Shown here one piece after another: positions 51,149-63,560 of a stretch of 64,000 nucleotides of DNA. Numbering within the stretch: position 1 is the stretch's first letter; each line of letters starts with the position of its first letter. This stretch comes from Trifolium pratense (Eukaryota; Streptophyta; Magnoliopsida; Fabales; Fabaceae), in the NCBI RefSeq assembly GCF_020283565.1, contig NC_060063.1, positions 32,264,635-32,328,634 of the forward strand, written 5' to 3'. The translations under genes and the position numbers were made by a program. A model generated the notes under the pieces. It was not told where the DNA came from, searched no databases, and worked only from the letters and a program-made list of their open reading frames with translations.

Positions 51149-51307
51149 TTATGGGATGGGTAGGACAAAATTAGTGTATGACAATACCCTATACCTTTCA
51201 AACTGTTCTTGCCCCTTGAAGTGATTCATATCCAAATCTTGCGGTTGTTGGGAAGAACTAGCGATGGTTTTTTGCTTCTTACTGGTTGATTGTTTCTTTG
51301 GTGCCAT
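51149..51307 (-). pseudogene. Athila H envelope-region ORF remnant
   Basis: From the ATG at 51305-51307 a 52-codon frame starts MAPKKQSTSKKQK and reaches FERYRVLSYTNFVLP, then stops. In Athila elements a third ORF lies between pol and the 3' LTR and often starts with such a basic stretch. Only the beginning remains. Confidence 0.45.
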
Positions 51308-52145
51308 TTCTAAAAAAATAAAATAATTAGACAACACAATAACATGGCACAATCAAGAAAAATGTTGCAGGTTTGCAGGCTTTCGCTCAGCGAAGGCTCA
51401 GCGAAAATTTTTCTTCAGGGTCACAGGCGCTCGCTAAGCGAAGGCGCAGCGAAGGCTTGCAAACATAATTTAGCAGAAAAAAGGGTATTTTCAATTAATC
51501 TGAGTTTTCACTTATTCTAATCATTTCAATCAGCATAACCCACATGAAAGAAAACATATTCATTCAAAATCTAACATTTAAATGTATTCAAATCAATTCC
51601 TAAGAAACTTTTGCAAAACAACCAAATATACTCAACTTTTCAATTTGAATTTAAAACTATGAAAGTAAAATTTGAAAAGAAATTTGTACCTGGGTAGTGA
51701 TGCAAAGATGGAGTGAAATACTTGATGAATGAATGAGTGGGTGTTTGTTTGTGAATTGAGAAAAAAAATTTAGAGAGAAAGTTGAGATGGAGAGTGTTTG
51801 TATGAAAATGTGAAGATAAGATGAAGGAGAATGTTTTAGGGTTTGGAATGTGTTGGTAACCGTGTTTGGTGGTAGTGGGTGGTGAGGTGGAATAGTTTTG
51901 GGCCAGCTGTCCATTTAAAATTTAAGTGCAGGATTCGCAGTGTTCGCTGAGCGAATATAATGGTCGCTGAGCGAACCATACCAGAAAAAAATTCCTGCTG
52001 AATCCTTTTGTACAGCTTGAACCAAAAGTGTTCCTACCATAAAAAATGTAATATGCATGCTAAAACATCAAAATACTTACAAAATTGGGTTGCCTCCCAA
52101 CAAGCGCTTGTTTAATGTCATTAGCTTGACATTCTTCTCGGATCT
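51308..52145 (-). other. Athila H untranslated region between pol and third ORF
   Basis: No gene. Palindromic words occur at 51382 (ttcgctcagcgaa), 51431 (tcgctaagcgaa), 51943 (ttcgctgagcgaa) and 51963 (gtcgctgagcgaac). Just after pol the minus strand has gcgcttgttgggaggcaacc, a sequence I recall as frequent after Athila pol genes. Confidence 0.5.
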
Positions 52146-53273
52146 TCAAAATTCGGAAAGTGGAATTTTAGTGGTGACACAATCAAATTCACCACCAAAA
52201 TATAGCTTCAACCTTTGACCATTAACAATCCAAGTTTCTTTTGTAGCTGGATCTTCTAACACGACTGCACCATATGGTTTCACCTCATGGACTTTAAACG
52301 GACCGGACCATTTTGATTTCAACTTTCCCGGAAATAGCTTCAACCTTGAATTGAAAAGTAAAACCATTTGTCCTGGACTGAAGTTTTTGTTCACGAGCCG
52401 CTTGTCATGGTAGCTCTTGACCTTCTCTTTATACAACTTCGATGATTCATACGCTTGGCATCACAATTCTTCTAACTGTTGCATCTGAATTTTTCTTTTC
52501 TCTCCGGATTGATTCTCATCAAAGTTCAAAAACTTCAAAGCCCAATAGGCTTTATGCTCGAGTTCCACCGGAAGATGACATGACTTACCATATACCATCT
52601 GAAAAGGTGTTAAGCCTATCGGTGATTTGAAAGCAGTCTGATATGCCCATAATGCTTCATCTAACTTCATCGACCAATCTTTTCTTGAAGCGGACACTGT
52701 TTTCTCAAGAATTTTCTTTATTTCTCGGTTTGAGACTTCAGCTTGTCCGTTGGTCTGCGGATGGTATGGTGATGCAACTTTGTGCCTGACTCCATAATGC
52801 TCAAGTGCTTTGGCTAATTGAGAATTGCAAAAATGCGAACCTCCATCACTAATGAGCACACGGGGAGTTCCAAAGCGAGTGAAAATTTTTTCTTTAGGAA
52901 TTTGATCACCGTTTTACCATCGGCTTTTGGTGATGCAACTGCTTCTACCCACTTTGACACATAATCAACTGCTACCAAGATGTATTCATTTGAAAATGAT
53001 GAAGGAAATGGCCCAACAAAGTCAATTCCCCATCAGTCAAAAACTTCAACAACAAAAATGTTTTGTAGCGGCATCTCATTACGCTTTGAAATTCCGCCGG
53101 TTCTTTGACAGCTGTCACATTTTTGAACATATTCATAAGTGTCTTTGAATAATGTAGGCCAAAAGAAACCCGACTGCAGAACTTTCGCAGCAGCTCTTTC
53201 TCTATTGTAGTGGCCTCCATATGGTGAATTATGGCAATGCCACATGATGCTTGTGGCCTCCTCCCTGGTTACA
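52146..53273 (-). pseudogene. Athila H pol, integrase part
   Basis: It continues the H polyprotein after the G insertion. An H2C2 zinc-binding motif (HCHNSPYGGH ... CDSCQR) is at 53033-53273, then the DFVGPFPSS core (52890-53032), then [16 protein letters not shown] and the C-terminal part to 52146 (KWSGPFKV, GQRLKLYFGGE). Lesions are a TGA at 53033-53035 before WGID, a one-base loss in the A run near 52885, and a TGA at 52461-52463 between EEL and CQAYESS, where Arg is usual. Order and motifs fit the Athila branch of Ty3/gypsy. It is dead. Confidence 0.8.
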
Positions 53274-55635
53274 TGTAACACCCTAACCCATACTACCCTT
53301 AAAAACGTAATTTTAAAAACTTCTCAACAAGTGTAAAGGCAGAGTGCCACGCGGTAATTAAAACACAAGCATACACACAGAGCATCATGAAATTTAACAT
53401 GAAAAGCAACAGCGGATTCCAATCAAACCAAGCATGCATATATATACATATATATATACATAAGCCATATTCATCCCTAAGGATGTCACTTATACAAGAA
53501 CTAGCATATCAAAAGGTAACACCGATATACGATGAAATCCAAGCGTAACCCCCGACTCGATGTTACATTACCAGAGCATTCACTATTTACAAACTCTAGT
53601 CAAAAGCTAGTACTAAGAGGGGTAATCTATGCTAAGTCTCCTCACCAAAAGGTACTTCAACACCACGCTAGAACAGCAGTCTAAACGTCGGCACAATCCT
53701 CAGCCTGAATATCTGAACCCCCAAAGGTCCAGCAAATAACACAAAGCAGAGAGTTAGAAAACATAATCGCATATCATACGAGCATAAGAAAGACCTTACA
53801 CTTTCGAACTACATCATACATATTCTAACTCACGTCAAAACATCGCACTAAACAATTATCAATTAATAAGGTTCAACACCATTCAACCAGATAATGTCAC
53901 ATACCATTTATCAAATATATGCACATTTACCCTAAGGTATCTAATGCCAATTAATTCACTGTCATGCCATCCCTAGACATAACTAAATGCATGTGGTACC
54001 AAAATGTCTCACCAACGGTGGACCAAGAACAGTTTTATATCATGCTGGATATGTCGGAACTTACCGAACCATCTTATCTCCCTTGGATAAGCCAAAACAG
54101 TTTTATATCCTGTTGGATAGCAGCTCTGGACTCATGGATTCATCTAATCCGATCCTCGGCTTCATTATGGACACATGATCCATTTTCGTTATTGGAACCC
54201 AAGTTTCCAATGTTCACATACAATCATGAATGCATGATTACTTTTAAACACATCAAATACATGACGCTATCTAGCTCGAAGCTATTCATTCACTGATGCG
54301 GAAACACAATTCCAACATCTAACACATTAGGATAACACAATATCCTATCACTCAATTCATAATTATTCACATGATAATTATCTGCATACTCATTTTTATA
54401 CACACAAGGTTTCATTTATACTTATGTCATAAAACATACATCATTCTCTTATCATTGCAAATTAATGCTAAAACATATACATTGCTCACTTTAAGCTACA
54501 CTTATTGCATACACGTTTTTCATTCATATAACGATTAACAATAAGCATTAACAGTATCAACATGTATCAACAATCATGTAAGGATACTCTTAAACCATGT
54601 TACAAGTGCCTAACCACACTTACAAACATCAACAAGAATTGCTGTCACAGAGGCCTTCGCTAAGCGAAGCCTTAGCGAGACTTGGCGAACCACACCAGGA
54701 AGTCACCTGCTCATGGCGAGCATTGGCGAGCTTCAACGAACTATTCGCTGAGCAAAGGCTTAGCGAGCCTCAGCGAACCTCATCAGGGAATCACCTGCTC
54801 ATAGCGAGCTTCGGCGAGATCCAGCGAACCTGTTCGCTACAGCGAACCCCTGGTCGCTTAGCGAACTACACCAGAAAGAAAATATCTGTTCTTGAGTTTC
54901 TAAGGCGGTTTAACCTTGGATCAACTCAAAAATTCATCTAAACATGTTATAAATTCATATAAACAGCCATTCCAAACATATATGGTATCAAGGAACATTA
55001 ATCATCCCTTCCAAACATCCAAATACCTCTAACAATCAAAATCATGGCAATTACTTGAGTTTTAAGTAACTTTCATAAACTTTCCAAAAATGATCCAAAC
55101 ACATACATATTCATCATGGAATCAAACTAGTGATTAACACATACAAAGTAATGATGAAGAACATCACACTCACATACAAAAGCTTAATCAAAGTCTAAAA
55201 GAAATTGAGTGGGAGAGTTCGGGAACGAAGACATAGACAATCTCCCCTCTCCTTACCACTCAAGAATCATGAATTCTAATCTCTTACCTTAAGTTTGGTG
55301 ATGATCCAAGCCTTCTCTTGCTCAAGCTTTCTCTTAGCCAAAACCCTAGCTCTTGCTCTATCTTGCTTCTACTCACTCAACTCAAAGAAATGAAGTTATG
55401 AAACTATTCAAGGTTGATATTGCTACTTATACCATTCCCTAAAGTCATGGACCAAGCCCAATTGGCTTAAGCCCATATGGCCTCTCACGCCCTTCAAGCC
55501 CAAAACAAGGTTCTCGCGCCTAATAACTTACGTTCGGCTAAATAATTATTCGTCGTTCACTAAAATAATAAAAGCCAATTAATAAATAAAATAACATTTA
55601 ATAAAATATACGAATACGAAAAACGGGTCGTTACA
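53274..55635 (-). repeat. Element G 3' LTR
   Basis: Starts tgtaacaccctaaccc on the plus strand and ends gggtcgttaca. The palindrome block lies at 54656-54870 and carries one broken half-site (gagcaaag at 54745-54752) where the other LTR has gagcgaag. Short frames here, repeated identically in the other LTR, are not genes. Confidence 0.93.
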
Positions 55636-58600
55636 ATCCTACCCCCCTTAAAAGAATTTCGCCCTCGAAATTACCTAGAAACAGATCGGGATAAGAATCT
55701 CTCATCTTGCTTTCCAACTCCCACGTCGCATTCTCACCAGCCGGTCCTCCCCACACGACTTTCACGGATGCAATCTCTTTGTTTCTCAACCTTTTCACTT
55801 CTCTTCCTTCTATCCTCAAGGGTACAGTCTCGATGGTCAAGTCATCCCTCACTTGAACATCGTCCGATTCAATTACGTGTGTCGGATCAGACACATACTT
55901 GCGCAACTGTGATACATGAAAAACATCGTGCAAATTCGCCAATGATGGCGGTAATGCAATCCTATACGCAACTTTCCCAACTCGCTTCAAAATCTCAAAC
56001 GGTCCAATAAACCTCGACGTCAACTTCCTTGACTTCAATGCACGTCCTACTCCCGTAGTCGATTTAACTCGTAGGAATACATGATCCCCTTCTTGGAATT
56101 CAATGTCCTTCCTCCTCTTATCATGATAACTCTTCTGTCGACTCTGAGACGCTTTCATCTTCTCACGAATCATCCGAATCTTCTCTGTTGTTTCTTGTAC
56201 AATCTCTGGTCCAAGAATTGCACCTTCTCCAGTTTCATACCAACACAGAGGTGTCCTACACCTTCTCCCATACAAAGCCTCAAACGGTGCCATTCCGATA
56301 CTAGAATGGTAACTGTTGTTGTATGTAAACTCTACCAACGGTAAACAAGAATCCCAATTCACGTTTTGCTCCAAAACACAAGCTCTCAACAAATCCTCTA
56401 AGGATTGTATCGTCCTCTCCGACTGACCATCTGTCTGAGGATGATAAGCTGAACTCAACCTCAACTTCGTTCCTAAAGCTTCTTGCAAGCTTTCCCAAAA
56501 TCTAGAAGTAAATCTCGGATCTCTATCCGAAATAATACTTGTTGGAATACCATGTAGCTTCACAATCTGCTCCACATAAATCTCGGCCAACTTAGGCACC
56601 AAAGTACCTTTCCTGATAGCAATGAAGTGAGCACACTTCGTCAGACGATCTACCACTACCCAAATCACCTCGTTACTTTTCTTGGTCTTCGGTAAACCTC
56701 CCACAAAATCCATTGCAATGCTATCCCATTTCCATTCGGGTATAAACATTGGTTGCAACAAACCAAACGGCTTCTGATGCTCAATCTTCGATTTCTGACA
56801 AGTTAAACATGAATAAACAAATTCAGAAATTTGCCTCTTCATTCCCGGCCACCAAAACAACTTCCTCAAATCCTGATACATCTTGGTTACTCCAGGATGT
56901 ATACTCAAACCACTTCTGTGACCTTCCTCCATGATCATTCTTTTCAATTCGGGTACATCCGGTACACAAACTCTTCCGTGAAATCTCATGACTCCACTTT
57001 CGTCAATCTTGATATTGGTCTCCTTACCTTCATTGATGAGTACCATCTTCTCCATCAATTTCTTATCCGATTTCTGACGTTCTTTAATATCTTCAAGAAA
57101 AGGATTCGTCAGTCTTAACATTCCTAGCTTCACACTTGAAGAAGTAACCTCGCACACAAGACTCAAGTCTCGGAATTCTTCAATCAACTCTAACTCTCTT
57201 ACCATCAATGATGACATATGCAAAGTTTTCCTACTTAAAGCATCGGCCACCACATTGGCTTTTCCAGGGTGATAACTCAATTCAAAATCGTAGTCCTTTA
57301 AGAATTCGAGCCATCTCCGTTGCCTCATATTCAACTCCTTCTGGTCGAATAAGTATTTCAGACTCTTGTGATCACTAAACACTTCAAACCTCGATCCATA
57401 CAAGTAGTGTCTCCACACTTTCAAAGCAAACACCACTGCGGCTAACTCCAAATCATGCGTCGGATAGTTCCTCTCGTGAACCTTCAGTTGCCTTGAAGCA
57501 TATGCTACCACATTACCCCCTTGCATAAGCACCCCACCAAGTCCTAACTTCGAAGCATCGCAATACACGACGAACGACTCTTTGGCATCAGGTAAAATCA
57601 ACACGGGTGCAGTAGTCAATCTTCTCTTGAGCTCTTGGAAACTCTTCTCACAAATACCATCCCAAACAAACGCTTGATCTTTCCTCGTCAACTTGGTTAA
57701 CGGTAAAGCCAACTTCGAAAAACCTTCGATGAACCTTCTATAATAACCGGCTAAACCAAGAAAACTTCTAATCTCTGAAACAGATTCCGGCGTTCCCCAC
57801 TGTGACACAGCTTCAACCTTCGCAGGATCTACCGCGATTCCTCCACTTGAAATTATATGCCCTAGGAAACTCACCTCTTTCATCCAAAATTCACACTTCG
57901 ACAACTTGGCATACAACTTCTTCTCCTTCAAGACTTGCAAAACAATCCTCAAGTGCTCTTCGTGCTCTTCCTCGGATTTTGAGTAAATCAAAATGTCGTC
58001 GATGAACACCACCACGAATCTATCCAAAAATGAATGGAAAATTCGGTTCATATACTCCATGAAAACTCCAGGTGCATTGGTCACACCAAACGGCATAACT
58101 GAATACTCGTAGTGCCCATACCTCGTCCTAAATGCAGTCTTAGGTATGTCTTCCGTCTTCACTCTAATCTGATGGTATCCAGATCTCAAATCGATCTTAC
58201 TAAACACGCAAGCTCCAACTAGTTGATCCATCAAATCATCTATCCTCGGAAGTGGATATTTATTCTTGATCGTCACTTTGTTCAACTGACGATAGTCTAT
58301 ACATAATCTCATGCTTCCATCTTTCTTCTTCACAAGCAATACCGGCGCTCCCCATGGCGAAACACTCGGTCGAACAAACCTCTTCTCAAGCAGCTCTTCA
58401 AGTTGCTTCTTCAACTCATTCAACTCTGACGCTGACATTCGATACGGCGCCATCGATATCGGGCTAGTTCCAGGTACTAGGTCGATAGAAAACTCTACCT
58501 CTCGCTTTGGAGGCACGTCAGATATATCATCCGGAAACACATCTGGGAATTCACAAACGATCGGTAACTCTTCTATCTTAACTCCTCCTTCGAGTTTCAA

Positions 58601-59995
58601 TGATGCAAACATCATGAACATCTCGGCATGTTCTTTCAATGCTTCCGATACTTCCTTTCCACTCATCAAGTGCAAGTTCTCCTCCGGCTTCGGAAAAACA
58701 ACGGCCTTCTCACGACAGTTGATATGAATTCGGTTGAAGATTAACCAATTCATACCAAAAATTACATCCATACCACTAAGTGGAATACACACTAAATCCA
58801 TACCAAAATGCCTACCAAAAATGGTTACGGGGCAGTTACGACATACTTGTCGGGTAATCACTGAACCATTAGCAGGAGTTTCTATTTCCATTCTACCCAT
58901 CATATCCGTTAAAGGAATACTAAGACGCTTCGCACAATCCAAAGAAATAAAAGAATGCGTCGCTCCCGTATCTATAATCGCAATTAAAGGAGTGTTATAG
59001 ATGAAACACGTACCTCTAATGAGATTGTCCTCAAGGCTAGCATCCTCTCCACTCAAAGCAAACACCTTGCCCATCACCTTCTTGGGCTTCTTACAAGTCG
59101 GACTCTTGTGGCCTTCCTCACCACAGTTAAAACACACCACCTTTCCTCTACAAACTTCGGTCTTGTGGCCCAGCTTTCCACAATTTTTACACCTATCTCC
59201 TCTCTTCGGGCAATCATAAGACATATGACCCCTTTCTCCACAGTTGTAACAACTTCCATTCGTCGGCTTCTTACCACCACTTGTATTACCCCTACCGCGG
59301 TTATCATAAGGTTTTCCGCGCTCTTGTCCTTTCCCTTTTCGGTCATTCGCAGCCTTGTAGTAATTCACCTTAGCTCTACCATCCTCATCACAAATCCTAC
59401 TTTTGTTCACAAGGGTCGCAAAATCCCTTATCTGCGAAAATCCAATCATGTGCTTAATGTCTGGACGTAGACCACTTTCAAACTTCACACACTTGTCGTT
59501 CTCCGCTTCCATAGTGTTGTAATGCGGACTAAATGCACACAAGGTCTCAAACTTGACGGCATAGTCAGCTACCGTCATATTTCCCTGCTTCAACTCCATG
59601 AATTCCACCACTTTCTTATTCTTCACATCCACAGGAAAATACTTAACCAAAAATTCTCTTTTAAACATTGCCCATGGTATAGCCATACCACCGGGTCCTA
59701 GCCTCAACTTAGCATTCTTCCACCACACATTCGCTTCCTCACGCAACACATATGTCCCAAGGGTTGTCTTCCCTTCCTCGGAACAATCCATTGCTTCAAA
59801 AATTATTTCAAGTTCCTCCAGCCACTTGTGAGCTCCATCCGGGTTGTAACCTCCGGTAAATGTTGGCGGTTTCTGCTTCATGAACCTTTCCAACCTCATC
59901 TCTACCTCTCTTCCAGGTTGATGATCTCTAACCACAATGTTGGTGAGTGCGGCCAAAGCTTCCGCAATCTGAGCATTCGTTCTCGCAGCAGCCAT
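55631..59995 (-). CDS. Element G gag-pol polyprotein with chromodomain
   Basis: The frame is open for 1460 codons upstream of the stop; the second Met (59995, MAAARTNAQ) is a better start than 60013. Numbering from the first: Retrotrans gag (about 60-205), three CCHC knuckles (255, 275, 294), protease DTG (Asp348), reverse transcriptase with FIDD (670-673), RNase H (Asp819), H2C2 zinc motif (about 1032-1073), integrase core Asp1102, Asp1163 and Glu1199, and a C-terminal chromodomain (about 1403-1450, [16 protein letters not shown]). Chromodomains in such integrases are known to guide insertion into heterochromatin. Everything is in one frame with no separate gag. The stop codon TAA lies inside the first bases of the 3' LTR (tgTAAc), so the frame reads through the purine tract. 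No lesion is seen. Confidence 0.93.
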   Translation of the reverse strand: MAAARTNAQIAEALAALTNIVVRDHQPGREVEMRLERFMKQKPPTFTGGYNPDGAHKWLEELEIIFEAMDCSEEGKTTLGTYVLREEANVWWKNAKLRLGPGGMAIPWAMFKREFLVKYFPVDVKNKKVVEFMELKQGNMTVADYAVKFETLCAFSPHYNTMEAENDKCVKFESGLRPDIKHMIGFSQIRDFATLVNKSRICDEDGRAKVNYYKAANDRKGKGQERGKPYDNRGRGNTSGGKKPTNGSCYNCGERGHMSYDCPKRGDRCKNCGKLGHKTEVCRGKVVCFNCGEEGHKSPTCKKPKKVMGKVFALSGEDASLEDNLIRGTCFIYNTPLIAIIDTGATHSFISLDCAKRLSIPLTDMMGRMEIETPANGSVITRQVCRNCPVTIFGRHFGMDLVCIPLSGMDVIFGMNWLIFNRIHINCREKAVVFPKPEENLHLMSGKEVSEALKEHAEMFMMFASLKLEGGVKIEELPIVCEFPDVFPDDISDVPPKREVEFSIDLVPGTSPISMAPYRMSASELNELKKQLEELLEKRFVRPSVSPWGAPVLLVKKKDGSMRLCIDYRQLNKVTIKNKYPLPRIDDLMDQLVGACVFSKIDLRSGYHQIRVKTEDIPKTAFRTRYGHYEYSVMPFGVTNAPGVFMEYMNRIFHSFLDRFVVVFIDDILIYSKSEEEHEEHLRIVLQVLKEKKLYAKLSKCEFWMKEVSFLGHIISSGGIAVDPAKVEAVSQWGTPESVSEIRSFLGLAGYYRRFIEGFSKLALPLTKLTRKDQAFVWDGICEKSFQELKRRLTTAPVLILPDAKESFVVYCDASKLGLGGVLMQGGNVVAYASRQLKVHERNYPTHDLELAAVVFALKVWRHYLYGSRFEVFSDHKSLKYLFDQKELNMRQRRWLEFLKDYDFELSYHPGKANVVADALSRKTLHMSSLMVRELELIEEFRDLSLVCEVTSSSVKLGMLRLTNPFLEDIKERQKSDKKLMEKMVLINEGKETNIKIDESGVMRFHGRVCVPDVPELKRMIMEEGHRSGLSIHPGVTKMYQDLRKLFWWPGMKRQISEFVYSCLTCQKSKIEHQKPFGLLQPMFIPEWKWDSIAMDFVGGLPKTKKSNEVIWVVVDRLTKCAHFIAIRKGTLVPKLAEIYVEQIVKLHGIPTSIISDRDPRFTSRFWESLQEALGTKLRLSSAYHPQTDGQSERTIQSLEDLLRACVLEQNVNWDSCLPLVEFTYNNSYHSSIGMAPFEALYGRRCRTPLCWYETGEGAILGPEIVQETTEKIRMIREKMKASQSRQKSYHDKRRKDIEFQEGDHVFLRVKSTTGVGRALKSRKLTSRFIGPFEILKRVGKVAYRIALPPSLANLHDVFHVSQLRKYVSDPTHVIESDDVQVRDDLTIETVPLRIEGREVKRLRNKEIASVKVVWGGPAGENATWELESKMRDSYPDLFLGNFEGEILLRGVGL

Positions 59996-60102
59996 GATTC
60001 CTGAACGAATCACAACTAGACGTTAGAAAGTACTAACAGTGTTCCCTACACATGCTCATACGGGGAAAAGAAAAGTCCTAATTGGTTCACATGAACCGAC
60101 CT

Positions 60103-60114
60103 GCTCTGATACCA
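60103..60114 (-). other. Primer-binding site of G (initiator Met tRNA)
   Basis: The minus strand reads TGGTATCAGAGC, then AGGTCGG, a few bases inside the 5' LTR end at 60119. Confidence 0.88.
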
Positions 60115-60118
60115 CTAT

Positions 60119-62480
60119 TGTAACACCCTAACCCATACTACCCTTAAAAACGTAATTTTAAAAACTTCTCAACAAGTGTAAAGGCAGAGTGCCACGCGGT
60201 AATTAAAACACAAACATACACACAGAGCATCATGAAATTTAACATGAAAAGCAACAGCGGATTCCAATCAAACCAAGCATGCATATATATACATATATAT
60301 ATACATAAGCCATATTCATCCCTAAGGATGTCACTTATACAAGAACTAGCATATCAAAAGGTAACACCGATATACGATGAAATCCAAGCGTAACCCCCGA
60401 CTCGATGTTACATTACCAGAGCATTCACTATTTACAAACTCTAGTCAAAAGCTAGTACTAAGAGGGGTAATCTATGCTAAGTCTCCTCACCAAAAGGTAC
60501 TTCAACACCACGCTAGAACAGCAGTCTAAACGTCGGCACAATCCTCAGCCTGAATATCTGAACCCCCAAAGGTCCAGCAAATAACACAAAGCAGAGAGTT
60601 AGAAAACATAATCGCATATCATACGAGCATAAGAAAGACCTTACACTTTCGAACTACATCATACATATTCTAACTCACGTCAAAACATCGCACTAAACAA
60701 TTATCAATTAATAAGGTTCAACACCATTCAACCAGATAATGTCACATACCATTTATCAAATATATGCACATTTACCCTAAGGTATCTAATGCCAATTAAT
60801 TCACTGTCATGCCATCCCTAGACATAACTAAATGCATGTGGTACCAAAATGTCTCACCAACGGTGGACCAAGAACAGTTTTATATCATGCTGGATATGTC
60901 GGAACTTACCGAACCATCTTATCTCCCTTGGATAAGCCAAAACAGTTTTATATCCTGTTGGATAGCAGCTCTGGACTCATGGATTCATCTAATCCGATCC
61001 TCGGCTTCATTATGGACACATGATCCATTTTCGTTATTGGAACCCAAGTTTCCAATGTTCACATACAATCATGAATGCATGATTACTTTTAAACACATCA
61101 AATACATGACGCTATCTAGCTCGAAGCTATTCATTCACTGATGCGGAAACACAATTCCAACATCTAACACATTAGGATAACACAATATCCTATCACTCAA
61201 TTCATAATTATTCACATGATAATTATCTGCATACTCATTTTTATACACACAAGGTTTCATTTATACTTATGTCATAAAACATACATCATTCTCTTATCAT
61301 TGCAAATTAATGCTAAAACATATACATTGCTCACTTTAAGCTACACTTATTGCATACACGTTTTTCATTCATATAACGATTAACAATAAGCATTAACAGT
61401 ATCAACATGTATCAACAATCATGTAAGGATACTCTTAAACCATGTTACAAGTGCCTAACCACACTTACAAACATCAACAAGAATTGCTGTCACAGAGGCC
61501 TTCGCTAAGCGAAGCCTTAGCGAGACTTGGCGAACCACACCAGGAAGTCACCTGCTCATGGCGAGCATTGGCGAGCTTCAACGAACTATTCGCTGAGCGA
61601 AGGCTTAGCGAGCCTCAGCGAACCTCATCAGGGAATCACCTGCTCATAGCGAGCTTCGGCGAGATCCAGCGAACCTGTTCGCTACAGCGAACCCCTGGTC
61701 GCTTAGCGAACTACACCAGAAAGAAAATATCTGTTCTTGAGTTTCTAAGGCGGTTTAACCTTGGATCAACTCAAAAATTCATCTAAACATGTTATAAATT
61801 CATATAAACAGCCATTCCAAACATATATGGTATCAAGGAACATTAATCATCCCTTCCAAACATCCAAATACCTCTAACAATCAAAATCATGGCAATTACT
61901 TGAGTTTTAAGTAACTTTCATAAACTTTCCAAAAATGATCCAAACACATACATATTCATCATGGAATCAAACTAGTGATTAACACATACAAAGTAATGAT
62001 GAAGAACATCACACTCACATACAAAAGCTTAATCAAAGTCTAAAAGAAATTGAGTGGGAGAGTTCGGGAACGGAGACATAGACAATCTCCCCTCTCCTTA
62101 CCACTCAAGAATCATGAATTCTAATCTCTTACCTTAAGTTTGGTGATGATCCAAGCCTTCTCTTGCTCAAGCTTTCTCTTAGCCAAAACCCTAGCTCTTG
62201 CTCTATCTTGCTTCTACTCACTCAACTCAAAGAAATGAAGTTATGAAACTATTCAAGGTTGATATTGCTACTTATACCATTCCCTAAAGTCATGGACCAA
62301 GCCCAATTGGCTTAAGCCCATATGGCCTCTCACGCCCTTCAAGCCCAAAACAAGGTTCTCGCGCCTAATAACTTACGTTCGGCTAAATAATTATTCGTCG
62401 TTCACTAAAATAATAAAAGCCAATTAATAAATAAAATAACATTTAATAAAATATACGAATACGAAAAACGGGTCGTTACA
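60119..62480 (-). repeat. Element G 5' LTR
   Basis: Same length as the 3' LTR. A TATA-like word (gtataagtagc on the minus strand) is at 62266-62278, similar to that in the H LTR. The palindrome block with three TTCGCT/AGCGAA sites lies at 61502-61715. Confidence 0.93.
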
Positions 62481-63560
62481 TTACACATCTCCTCAACAAG
62501 TTGTCAGCTCCAATCTTGAATAAGTAAGGATCATCCCAAACAAACTGGTTAGCTTCGCGTAAAAACTTCTTTTTCTGGTGCCAATTAAAATCATCCGGTA
62601 TTAATCCAGATGCTTTATAATTAGCCATATCAGCAAACCACGGCCTTTCTTGCATCACAAGTAGCTTTTCATCGGGAAATTCTTCAAGGACCTCTCTTTC
62701 ATGTTTAGTCACCTCACTATTCACAAGTCTTGACAAGTGATCAGCTACCAAGTTCTCCGTTCCCTTTTTGTCCTTTATCTCAAGATAGAACTCTTGTAGT
62801 AAGAGCATCCACCGAATAAGTCTTGGCTTGGAATCGGACTTTGTAATTAAGTACTTGATGGCTGCATGGTCTGTATACACAACAATCTTCGAACCAATCA
62901 AATAAGAACGAAATTTTTCAAGTGCATACACTATTGCAAGTAATTCTTTTTCAGTTGTTGCATAATTAATTTGAGCCTCATTCAAAACTTTACTTGCATA
63001 GTGTATAGCATGAAAAATTTTGTTCTTCCTTTGTCCGAGAACTGCACCAACCGCATAATCACTAGCATCATACATAAGTTCAAAATCAAGTTTCCAATCC
63101 GGTGCTATGATTATGGGTGCAGTTATCAGTTTTTCTTTCAAAATTCTAAAAGCAGATAAACATTCATCATCAAAATTAAAAGACTTGTCTTTGTTAAGCA
63201 GATTGCTTAACGGTTTGGCAATTTTGGAGAAGTCTTTGATGAACCGCCTGTAGAAACCGGCGTGACCGAGAAAACTTCGTATTCCTTTGACATTAACTGG
63301 AGGTGGAAGCTTCTCAATAACTTCTACCTTTGCTTTATCAACTTCGATGCCCTTGGAAGAGATTTTGTGGCCTAATACAATGCCTTCGGTCACCATGAAA
63401 TGACACTTCTCCCAATTAAGCACCAGATTTGTTTCAACACACCGCTTCAGTACGGTGTCCAAGTTCTTCAAACACAGCTCATAAGACGGAGCAAAAACTG
63501 AGAAATCATCCATGAAAACTTCAATACAATTCTCTATCAAATCGGAAAAGATAGCTTGCA
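62481..63560 (-). pseudogene. Athila H pol, reverse transcriptase and RNase H part
   Basis: An open frame of about 360 codons before the G insertion. It starts inside reverse transcriptase ([10 protein letters not shown]), with the catalytic FMDDFSVF, then [13 protein letters not shown], a connection ([13 protein letters not shown]), RNase H ([22 protein letters not shown]) and the region before the integrase zinc motif (NLLRRCV). The next codons continue at 53273, so G split the gene. The [12 protein letters not shown] and GIVLGHKIS words fit the Athila branch. The 5' part is cut by element J at 63561. Confidence 0.85.

Larger units (their letters stand above)
53274..62480 (-). mobile_element. 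Element G: complete young Ty3/gypsy chromovirus
   Basis: Perfect ttaca duplications flank it (53269-53273 and 62481-62485). Both LTRs are 2362 bp (53274-55635 and 60119-62480). I noticed only three differences between them, all G/A (near 53357, 54749 and 55236 in the left copy). Termini are TGTAACGACCC and GGGTGTTACA. The interior is one open frame with all enzymatic domains and a chromodomain, which suggests the Tekay/Del clade. It sits in the pol gene of Athila element H. It is potentially competent. Confidence 0.93.

Noticed and set aside
53964..61786. Pairs of identical frames in 53964-54941 and 60809-61786
   Set aside because: They are the same non-coding sequence in the two LTRs of G; the SLSEALARL-type peptides come from the GCGAA palindromes.
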